NCBI GenBank assembly: GCA_900313005.1
Contig: ONZJ01000002.1
Location: 3,135,909 to 3,199,908, forward strand
Source of the DNA: Rhodobacteraceae bacterium EL129
GTDB lineage: Bacteria > Pseudomonadota > Alphaproteobacteria > Rhodobacterales > Rhodobacteraceae
Length of the DNA stretch: 64,000 bases
Direction: 5' to 3'
A model generated the notes under the pieces. It saw nothing but the letters and a program-made list of their open reading frames with translations. It did no database searches and had not been told where the DNA came from. The position numbers and the translations under genes were made by a program. Each line of letters begins with the position of its first letter. The stretch's first letter is position 1. Positions 41,481 to 48,273 of this stretch are shown here, piece by piece.

Positions 41481-42392
41481 TCAAGTTTCCTGCGAGGTAT
41501 CGGGTGGATTGCCTGCAGCAGGCGCGTGAGCCAGCAACCAGTCCCACACGGCCCGAACAGCCGGGCGCTGTAGATCGCGATTTTGAGTGATGGCATAGAT
41601 AACCCTACCGGTGTCCAATGCCCGATCATCTGCGATGCACAATTGCCCCTTTTCCAGCCATGGGACGGCCAGATCGGGATTGCCCAGATAGACGCCAAAC
41701 CCCTGTGTCGCGGCATTCAACGCGTAGACAGGGTCGGAGAAATTCAATCCTGCAGAATAATTTTCACGGGACAGCCCGACCCGCACGAACCAGGTTTGCC
41801 AATCATCTGGTTCTTCGTCGTGAATCAGAGGCGCGCAATCAGGAGAGGTGCGGAAACCTTCCAATTGGGTCGGTGCACAGAGTGGAACACGACGTTCCTC
41901 AAGAAAGCGAACACCCATTTCGTCTGGCCGTTGAGGTGGCTCAAATCGAAACACGATGTCGTATTCGGTTTCGCCCAGGTCAAGCGTCGACGTCCCGGTA
42001 TCGAGCCAAGGCTCCATATTGGGTTCGCAGGACTTCAACGCGTCCAGCCGGGGCATGAACCAACCCGCCGCCACATTTGGACACATCTGAAGAACGACTG
42101 TCCCTGGCTTTGAATAGGCGTCTAACCTTTGCACGCCTTGCCGAACCGTTTCCAAGGCGTCCTGGCTGGTGCGATACAGATCTCGCCCTGCATCTGTCAG
42201 TTCAATGCCACGGCCCACCCGGTGGAACAACGGTTGCTCCAGATGCGTTTCCAAAGTGCGAATCTGATGCGAAATCGCCGATTGGGTCACATTCAGCTCC
42301 TCTGCAGCTTGCGAAAAGCTACCCAGGCGGGCGGCGGCCTCAAAACCAATGAGCGATCCCAGAGGGGGGAGGAGCCGATATGGATTATTCAT
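41481..42392 (-). CDS. LysR-type regulator, GcvA-like
   Basis: A 303-residue regulator with an N-terminal helix-turn-helix (FEAAARLGSFSQAAEELNVTQSAISHQIRTLETHLEQPLFHRVGR, in sections) that resembles GcvA/AmpR-type LysR proteins. The effector domain contains a WFMPRLDAL segment and ends with a proline-rich tail. It is divergent from the agmatine deiminase gene with 103 bases between, so it probably controls that gene. Ligand unknown. Confidence 0.9.
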   Translation of the reverse strand: MNNPYRLLPPLGSLIGFEAAARLGSFSQAAEELNVTQSAISHQIRTLETHLEQPLFHRVGRGIELTDAGRDLYRTSQDALETVRQGVQRLDAYSKPGTVVLQMCPNVAAGWFMPRLDALKSCEPNMEPWLDTGTSTLDLGETEYDIVFRFEPPQRPDEMGVRFLEERRVPLCAPTQLEGFRTSPDCAPLIHDEEPDDWQTWFVRVGLSRENYSAGLNFSDPVYALNAATQGFGVYLGNPDLAVPWLEKGQLCIADDRALDTGRVIYAITQNRDLQRPAVRAVWDWLLAHAPAAGNPPDTSQET

Positions 42393-42495
42393 TAGTATTT
42401 TTGATCATTTCATTAAGTATTACTCGTTTGTCCATCACGATATCTAATGAGTAAACTTCGATCAAGCCGCAGCGACAATTGAATCGGAGCAAACA

Positions 42496-43509
42496 GTGCA
42501 ACAGCAAACCCCAAAGCAAGCCGGATTTCACATGCCCGCCGAATGGGATCTGCATGACAGAACCTGGATGATGTGGCCCTCGCGCGCTGAGGTCTGGGAT
42601 AACATGCAAGAGACCTGTCGGAATTACACCGACGTCGCCCACGCGATACGACAGTTTGAGCCGCTGACCATGGTCGTGCGTCCCGAAGACGTCAGCATGG
42701 CACGCGACCTACTGGGAGGTGACATTGACCTGCTGGAGCACCCGATTGATGACAGTTGGGCGCGCGATGCTGGCCCCAATTTCCTGATCGACGGAAACGG
42801 AAACCGGGCGGGTGCATCGTTTCGTTTCAACGCCTGGGGCGGCAAGTATTCCCCCTTTGACGGGGATGATGCCGTATCCGGCGCCATCCTGCGTGATCTG
42901 GGCGCTAGAGAGTTCGTCTCAGATCTTGTTGCAGAAGGTGGCGGGATCAGCGTGGATGGAGAAGGCACCATCCTGACAACGGACAGCTGCTTTCCCAATG
43001 CAAACCGCAATCCTGACTGGACCCGCGACGCCATCGAGACCGAGCTGAAAGAAATGCTCGGCGGCGACAAGGTCATCTGGCTTCCTGGTAATGTGTATGA
43101 AACCGAGACAGACGGCCATGTCGACGGCATCGCCGCATTTCTGGCACCGGGTGTCGTACTGGTCGAAGGAGAAGGGCCTGCCGGTCATGAATTTCACGAC
43201 ATCAACGTCGCCAACATCGCAGCACTTGTGCATCAAACGGATGCCAAGGGACGTCCGCTGCAATTGGTACGGGTCCCCGATGCCGCAGATTTTGAATCGA
43301 GCAATGAACTGTTCTGCCGGTCTTACGTAAACTCCTACATCTGCAATGGCGGTGTGATCATGCCAAAATACGGCCTGCGCGAGGATGACATGGTTCAAGA
43401 GGTGTTCGAGCAATACCTGCCCAACCGACGCGTTGTTCAGGTCGAAATTTCATCGATCGCGATCGGCGGCGGCGGCATTCACTGCATTACCCAACAGCAA
43501 CCCGCTTGA
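42496..43509 (+). CDS. aguA: agmatine deiminase
   Basis: Hydrolyses agmatine to N-carbamoylputrescine and ammonia, a guanidino-modifying enzyme of 337 residues. Motifs are MPAEWDLHDRTWMMWPSR, the substrate-binding DDSWARDAGPNFLID, VAEGGGISVDGEGTILTTDSCFPNANRNP, the catalytic His in ETDGHVDGIAAFL and the nucleophile Cys in IGGGGIHCITQQQP near the C-terminus. Translation starts at GTG 42496, with GGAG 7 bases upstream. No N-carbamoylputrescine amidase gene follows, so it may work with an enzyme encoded elsewhere. Confidence 0.95.
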   Translation: MQQQTPKQAGFHMPAEWDLHDRTWMMWPSRAEVWDNMQETCRNYTDVAHAIRQFEPLTMVVRPEDVSMARDLLGGDIDLLEHPIDDSWARDAGPNFLIDGNGNRAGASFRFNAWGGKYSPFDGDDAVSGAILRDLGAREFVSDLVAEGGGISVDGEGTILTTDSCFPNANRNPDWTRDAIETELKEMLGGDKVIWLPGNVYETETDGHVDGIAAFLAPGVVLVEGEGPAGHEFHDINVANIAALVHQTDAKGRPLQLVRVPDAADFESSNELFCRSYVNSYICNGGVIMPKYGLREDDMVQEVFEQYLPNRRVVQVEISSIAIGGGGIHCITQQQPA

Positions 43510-43911
43510 GGAAAAGAAGACCTAAGGGGCGATCTGCATATGTCCAACCCCAATATCGGCCGACTTAAAAGTTGTTCAGGATATTTACACTTAACAAACG
43601 AATCATGCGCTTGGGAAACACGCCAAGAGCACTGTTTCCATTTTGCGAACGATTTCTGCTTTAACTTGCATCTGTGGCAAAAAACGATCCTGACTTTCTA
43701 CCTGTGATTGTTTATTGCCTGATCGCTTTGACAACATAACAAAATAAGGCGAAAATGAGGCAGAACGACTATGTACGCGCGTACGCGGTTGAGTTGCTAG
43801 GTTTCCTGTCACGTCGCTCGCGCAAAATGGCACATCCACCCAAGTGGATTTTACCAGTGCCGAGTAACGAATGACTATCAGTATTTTAAACATGAATGAG
43901 GAGTTTTAACG
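43510..43911. other. 402-base gap before the first VPLPA-CTERM gene
   Basis: No convincing gene lies here; a 96-codon frame on the minus strand (43603-43893) lacks a ribosome-binding site and any recognisable feature. The gap holds the promoter of the downstream surface-protein gene, which has an AGGAG site at 43898-43902. A 12-base palindrome GTACGCGCGTAC is at 43773-43784 and may be an operator. Confidence 0.4.
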
Positions 43912-44676
43912 ATGAGACAAAAGACATTTATGGCCACCGCAGCAGCGGCAGCTTTGATCGGAACAGGGGCAATGGCCACGTCCGTTTCAATCGATCAGAT
44001 CGGTGCCATTTGGCAAAATCCCGTTTTCGATCAAGGGGGCGTATCCAACACCATCGACAATGGTGATAATGACCCCACAGTCGGTGGCGAAACCGTTTCG
44101 ATTTTCTGGGGTACTCCAGCAACAAACGCTGGCCAGTCTGGCTACAGTTTTAACCCGACCGATGTGTCCTTCGATGCGGACCCGGACACGGTTTACAGCC
44201 TTGGAACGTTCACGCACTTCAACCAACCAATCACGTCTAGCGGCGGCAGCCTCGAAAGCGTTGAGTTGGCGTTCCACTTCGAAGGTAGCCCGGATGGCGT
44301 GCCGATTTCGGCAGGGTTCGACGCGGTTTTTGATTTTGATCACGATGAAACACTCAACACCGGCCAACAAGTGGGCGATTGCTCCCCACAGGTTTCAATG
44401 ACGCCGTGTGATGACGTTGTCACCGTCAATGCTCAGGGTGGCGCAGATGAAACGATCATCGTGGGCGACTTGGCTTACACCTTCACCCTGCTTGGGTTCA
44501 GCGCAGATGGCATGAACTTTAGCAACATGTTCATCACCGAAGAAGGTGAGAACAACGCGCGAGATCTGTTCTTCAGCTTCTCTGTGACACCCGTACCGCT
44601 GCCAGCGGCTGGTTGGCTTCTGCTGGCTGGTGTCGGCGGCTTGGCTGCGGTGGGTCGTCGTCGCAAGAAAGCCTGA
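43912..44676 (+). CDS. VPLPA-CTERM surface protein, THxN type
   Basis: A 254-residue exported protein with an N-terminal signal peptide (KTFMATAAAAALIGTGAMAT) and a C-terminal sorting signal (VPLPAAGWLLLAGVGGLAAV followed by GRRRKKA). That is the tripartite motif, hydrophobic helix and basic end recognised by exosortases. The middle is beta-rich and acidic, with LGTFTHFNQPI, the THxN motif that names a PEP-CTERM subfamily. It is expected to be cleaved by XrtD, encoded in this window, and transferred to the cell surface or matrix. A strong terminator follows. Confidence 0.9.
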   Translation: MRQKTFMATAAAAALIGTGAMATSVSIDQIGAIWQNPVFDQGGVSNTIDNGDNDPTVGGETVSIFWGTPATNAGQSGYSFNPTDVSFDADPDTVYSLGTFTHFNQPITSSGGSLESVELAFHFEGSPDGVPISAGFDAVFDFDHDETLNTGQQVGDCSPQVSMTPCDDVVTVNAQGGADETIIVGDLAYTFTLLGFSADGMNFSNMFITEEGENNARDLFFSFSVTPVPLPAAGWLLLAGVGGLAAVGRRRKKA

Positions 44677-44699
44677 TCAACCACACATATCTTGCATCA

Positions 44700-44727
44700 G
44701 GGCGGTCCCATCGGGGCCGCCCTTTTT
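44700..44727 (+). terminator. intrinsic terminator after the THxN VPLPA-CTERM gene
   Basis: A 10-bp stem with one G-U pair (GGGCGGTCCC at 44700-44709, GGGGCCGCCC at 44713-44722), a three-base loop and a TTTTT run (44723-44727). It begins 24 bases after the stop codon. Confidence 0.93.
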
Positions 44728-44730
44728 CTT

Positions 44731-45085
44731 TGAAAGCTTGGCATTTTTTACTCACCAGCTGATATTGCCCATGTTCAGCGCATAACTAAACTCTCGCATC
44801 ACTGCAAAACGCTACGATGTTCGAATTTAAGATAGGTTTCCGACGTCTCCAAGTGCTGCGACCTGCTCTGAAATGTGGGTATCCTCGGTGCAGTGTATTG
44901 GGACGGCACGTTCATGCGTCACTAGCGGAGTATTTTAAATGCAATGCACACTGGCTTTGAATATGGCTTTGTTGGCAAAGTATTAACTCGTTCGTGCTTT
45001 GTTATTGCCACAAAGCACAATTATTTCTGAGATACGGATTGTTCGTATCTCTTTAGTGATAGGATACAAGAACGGGAGGGACTAG
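44731..45085. promoter_or_regulatory. gap with two tandem hairpins before a small membrane protein gene
   Basis: About 350 bases without a gene. Two perfect 8-bp inverted repeats lie in tandem: GTGCTTTG / CAAAGCAC (44994-45001 and 45011-45018) and GAGATACG / CGTATCTC (45029-45036 and 45044-45051). Each is followed by a few A/T-rich bases. They end 35 bases before the small gene at 45086 and may form an RNA leader structure, attenuator or weak terminators. The ribosome-binding site GGGAGGG is downstream at 45075-45081. Confidence 0.5.
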
Positions 45086-45307
45086 ATGATCGTTGGACCG
45101 ATCCTTGTCGGAATACTTCTAGGAGCTGCGGCGGGTGCCGGGGCGCTGATGATTGGCTCTTCGATCTGGCTGGCACTTCTGATCTACTCCACAACCGGCG
45201 CAGTCAGTTTACTTGGACTTGCACTTCTCCTTGCGTATCGACTTGAAAACAAGGATTCAGTCGATCAGCCCAAGCCCTATATCGTGATCAATCCGCAGCG
45301 CAGTTGA
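45086..45307 (+). CDS. small two-helix membrane protein, unknown family
   Basis: A 73-residue protein with two hydrophobic helices (about residues 3-22 and 26-50, the first rich in Gly/Ala) and a short polar C-terminus ending PYIVINPQRS. A GGGAGGG ribosome-binding site 4 bases before the ATG supports translation. It stands alone between two VPLPA-CTERM genes, framed by tandem hairpins upstream and a terminator-like hairpin downstream. I recognise no family. Confidence 0.65.
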   Translation: MIVGPILVGILLGAAAGAGALMIGSSIWLALLIYSTTGAVSLLGLALLLAYRLENKDSVDQPKPYIVINPQRS

Positions 45308-45328
45308 TCTGCGGCCTGAAAATCAATC

Positions 45329-45353
45329 GGACCGAATCGGTCCTCTTAACTTT
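45329..45353 (+). terminator. hairpin after the small membrane protein gene
   Basis: GGACCG / CGGTCC (45329-45334 and 45338-45343) with an AAT loop, followed by TCTTAACTTTT. The stem is short and the T run is interrupted, so it is a moderate terminator candidate, 22 bases after the stop codon. Confidence 0.6.
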
Positions 45354-45616
45354 TCTGACTGAGCCATAGCGAACCAACCCCATTGTTTCGCGAACATGAA
45401 CCAAATCACCTTTAACGTGCCACTGATGTCATAACAGCCTTGACAATCAATCCTGGGTTGTGCCCCGACCTCATTTTTTGACTTTTGACCAAAATATGTC
45501 CAAAGTTGGGCGTCGAACGGCAATGGGTGATGCTGTTCAACTGCGCTACCTTCTATCGCGCGATAATACCAAGTTTCTTAGATGAAATGCCCGCTTTGTA
45601 ATAGTGAGCTGCTGAT
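45354..45616. other. gap before the second VPLPA-CTERM gene
   Basis: No gene or clear repeat seen. It should contain the promoter of the VPLPA-CTERM gene at 45617. The ribosome-binding site of that gene is weak (GTGAG). Confidence 0.35.
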
Positions 45617-46255
45617 ATGTTTAAACTTAATATGAAAATAACTTCTCTACTGGCCGCGGTAATTTTGACCGCGAGCGGATTTGTCTGGTCAGCCGACGCC
45701 GCGACCGTTCTGACCAGTTCCACACAGTGCAGCGCGGGTAATGCTGACCATGGTATTTCTACGGGTGATGTCACAGGGAATGCTGGTGGTTCCAGCGACT
45801 GCTGGGGGGCCTTCAAAGGAAATGACCCTGGTCCGTCCGGCGACGGAATTGAGATTGACCAGACCGTGTACGATTTTACAGCCAAGATCGACTTTGGCGC
45901 CGGCGGCAATGTGCTGAGCGGAACCGATATTGGCCTTGATGCGGTAAATGGTGGCGCCGGACCAGGGACTTGGTCTTTTGACATGGGCGCATTGGGAGGA
46001 AATCCTTTCCTGATCGTGCTGAAAAAAGCCAATAATCCGGGCTATGCAGTCTGGTTGTTCGAAGGAACTGCTGCAGATTCTTACTTTGGAAGCTTCTCGA
46101 TCGCTTGGAGAAATACCAGCGATGCCTCCCACATCTCGATCTACAGCAGCAGCACACTCACCACGATGCCTCTTCCCGCCGGAGGTATCCTTCTTGTGAC
46201 GGCGCTTGGCGGTTTCGGTATTGCTGCCCGGCGTCGGCGCCGCATGGCCCTCTGA
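45617..46255 (+). CDS. VPLPA-CTERM-type exported protein
   Basis: A 212-residue exported protein. It has a signal peptide (ITSLLAAVILTASGFVWSADA) and a C-terminal sorting signal that starts MPLPAGGILLVTALGGFGIA and ends in a basic cluster (ARRRRRMAL). The tripeptide variant MPLPA replaces VPLPA. The mature part is Gly/Asp rich with four Cys (QCSAG and DCWGAF among them) and no catalytic motif. An in-frame ATG at 45632 is an alternative start. It is a likely substrate of the XrtD exosortase in this window. The GNPFLIVLKKANNPGYAVWLF segment is typical of beta-sandwich PEP-CTERM proteins. Confidence 0.85.
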   Translation: MFKLNMKITSLLAAVILTASGFVWSADAATVLTSSTQCSAGNADHGISTGDVTGNAGGSSDCWGAFKGNDPGPSGDGIEIDQTVYDFTAKIDFGAGGNVLSGTDIGLDAVNGGAGPGTWSFDMGALGGNPFLIVLKKANNPGYAVWLFEGTAADSYFGSFSIAWRNTSDASHISIYSSSTLTTMPLPAGGILLVTALGGFGIAARRRRRMAL

Positions 46256-46284
46256 CGCGATAAGCTCAAGCTTTTAATGCTTTG

Positions 46285-46307
46285 CAGCCCCTGTCAGGGG
46301 GCTGTTT
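46285..46307 (+). terminator. hairpin after the second VPLPA-CTERM gene
   Basis: CAGCCCC / GGGGCTG (46285-46291 and 46298-46304), a 7-bp stem with a six-base loop followed by TTT only. A probable intrinsic terminator 30 bases after the stop codon. Confidence 0.65.
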
Positions 46308-46407
46308 GCGTTAGGACATTGAGTACCAGATTGGAACACTCCGTTTTGATATCGGTATTTTCAAACCATTGATGGACAACACTGGCGGGTTTTGCAAAAC
46401 TCTTTGC

Positions 46408-47967
46408 ATGCGTTCTTTGCTCATTGCCCTGCGCTCTTCTTTTGTATTGGTTCTGCTAGGCATCCCTGCTCAGGCCAACGACGTCTTTTTGACCAAGGAA
46501 GATCTCTTTCCCGTGCGGCCTCATGTCTGGGCGGCGACAGGGCTTGAACTGCCTGAACCCGACGCTGCATTGCCCATTGTGGGACCCAAAAGCAAAGGGG
46601 ACGGCATAAGGCTTCTGAGAGTGCTCAGCGGTCAAAACAAGATCAATGGCTTCGACGGTGTGTTGTATGACAATCGGGACCGCGGACATTCGACGTTGAC
46701 CCCCGAGATGTTTCCGAACCTGACACATCTCAAGTACGACCGTGACCTTGTCGCCAGAGGGTTGGACTACGGTCTTGCGGGTCGTATTTTCAAGCCCTTC
46801 GTGGTGTTGGGAAATTCTTCGACCGCGCTGACGCGTGGTCCGGCACAGCGGAGCCTGCCCCGTCTGGCCATGACAAACGTCTTCTGGCACGCCATGACGC
46901 CAGCCCTCTACGCGAACAACCATATTTACGTCTATCCCGAGCACCGCGATCACGATGCCGACGATCGTTTTCCGGCAAACTGGCCTTATATGATCATCAG
47001 CCAAGGGTCGTCGGGTTCAGACCTGCGGTTTCTGAACGCGGTCGCGCTCACTCTGGCCGCCTTTGCGCCCGATACTTTTGCATTCCTGCGCGAAGAGCGT
47101 TTGATCGCGCCGACTATCCAGATGATTCTGCGCCGCAATTTTGACCCCGTCACGACCCGCGAGGATTATTTGTCCGGGCTGGCACATCCGGCTGCTTTTG
47201 ATGCTCGGCTTCTGCAGGAAGGCCGGATGGTCGAATTGGCCGCGAACCTACGCCCCCAAGATGTTCCTCCTTTGGTGAGATTGCGGGTCATTGATGAAGA
47301 TTTTTCTGAATCTGCGGGGCTTGCCGGATTGGATGAACGCCTTTTGGATACGCCTGCTGCGATTGGGCGCCTCTGGCGCAGCTTTGCCTGGGAACGCGAA
47401 CTGATTGTAACCGCCGAAGACACCACCACTCCGAATGATCGGGAACTGACCTTCGAATGGCGCGTGCTTAGAGGTGATCCAAAACACGTCAGTATCGAGC
47501 CGCTGGACGCCGAGGGCAAAACAGCCAGAATTCGCGTTGACTGGCACGATCCCTGGTTCGAACAAGTGCCCACTAAAAAAGGCGATAAACGACGCCGTGT
47601 CTCTCGGGTTGATATTGGGGTGTTCGCAAATAATGGCGTGCACGACAGCGCGCCTTCGTTCGTCTCGATCAAGTTCCCCGATCACCAAATTCGCCATTAC
47701 TCTTCCGACGCTGAGGACACGGCACGTCTCATGTCCATCGACTATGATGCAAAAGGGCGTCGCGCCTATTTCGATCCTTTGCTGTTCTGGACCGCTGCAT
47801 GGACGGATGTGGCGCGCTACGACGACAGTGGTGCATTGTTGGGGTGGGAGCGCAGCGCGGGAGACAACATCACAGATTTCGTCGCGAATGGAGAGACAAT
47901 CTCTCCAAAGTACGACATCGACGTCAGTAGAATTAACCTGTCGGCATCGCCTCAATCTGGGGAATGA
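46408..47967 (+). CDS. exported protein of unknown function, 519 residues
   Basis: A large protein with a signal peptide (MRSLLIALRSSFVLVLLGIP, cut near AQAN). I prefer the ATG at 46408, which begins this signal, over the TTG/ATG at 46369/46372; none has a clear ribosome-binding site. The body has conserved-looking blocks: DNRDRGHSTLTPEMFPNLTHL, MTNVFWHAMTPALYANNHIYVYPEHRDHD, and MIISQGSSGSDLRFLNAVALTLAAF. A beta-rich C-terminal half follows (TFEWRVLRGDPKHVSIEPL), like an immunoglobulin or cadherin-type fold. It has no CTERM tail and no catalytic motif that I recognise. It lies after a VPLPA-CTERM gene in the surface region. Confidence 0.75.
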   Translation: MRSLLIALRSSFVLVLLGIPAQANDVFLTKEDLFPVRPHVWAATGLELPEPDAALPIVGPKSKGDGIRLLRVLSGQNKINGFDGVLYDNRDRGHSTLTPEMFPNLTHLKYDRDLVARGLDYGLAGRIFKPFVVLGNSSTALTRGPAQRSLPRLAMTNVFWHAMTPALYANNHIYVYPEHRDHDADDRFPANWPYMIISQGSSGSDLRFLNAVALTLAAFAPDTFAFLREERLIAPTIQMILRRNFDPVTTREDYLSGLAHPAAFDARLLQEGRMVELAANLRPQDVPPLVRLRVIDEDFSESAGLAGLDERLLDTPAAIGRLWRSFAWERELIVTAEDTTTPNDRELTFEWRVLRGDPKHVSIEPLDAEGKTARIRVDWHDPWFEQVPTKKGDKRRRVSRVDIGVFANNGVHDSAPSFVSIKFPDHQIRHYSSDAEDTARLMSIDYDAKGRRAYFDPLLFWTAAWTDVARYDDSGALLGWERSAGDNITDFVANGETISPKYDIDVSRINLSASPQSGE

Positions 47968-48273
47968 ACTCCGCCCGTTGACGCGACTGCATTGTCAAAC
48001 GCGCAGTAGCACACGTGTTGCCTGAGCTGATTTGGACGACGCGTTCCACGACATGCTGAGAGAACTAACGTTCCGCCCAACCCCTGTGTGTTAGAGTTGA
48101 CAGCGGAGCGTTTTGGGACGCTTACGCGACGACCTTTCTCACATATGTAACGCCGTATGTCGCTATCAGCTTTAGACCTAGGAAAGCAGCATCTTAACGA
48201 CACCTGCATCGACCTTATTAATGGACTACGGCCGAGCAAGGCGTGACGGGTGAAACCCTTGAGATAAGAAATC
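47968..48273. other. 306-base convergent gap
   Basis: Lies between the convergent 519-residue exported protein gene and the aminotransferase-reductase fusion gene. I see no gene, no RNA gene and no convincing terminator for either gene. Confidence 0.35.

Noticed and set aside
43603-43893. 96-codon minus-strand frame in the gap after agmatine deiminase
   Set aside because: No ribosome-binding site, no recognisable feature and a start within the promoter region of the surface protein gene.
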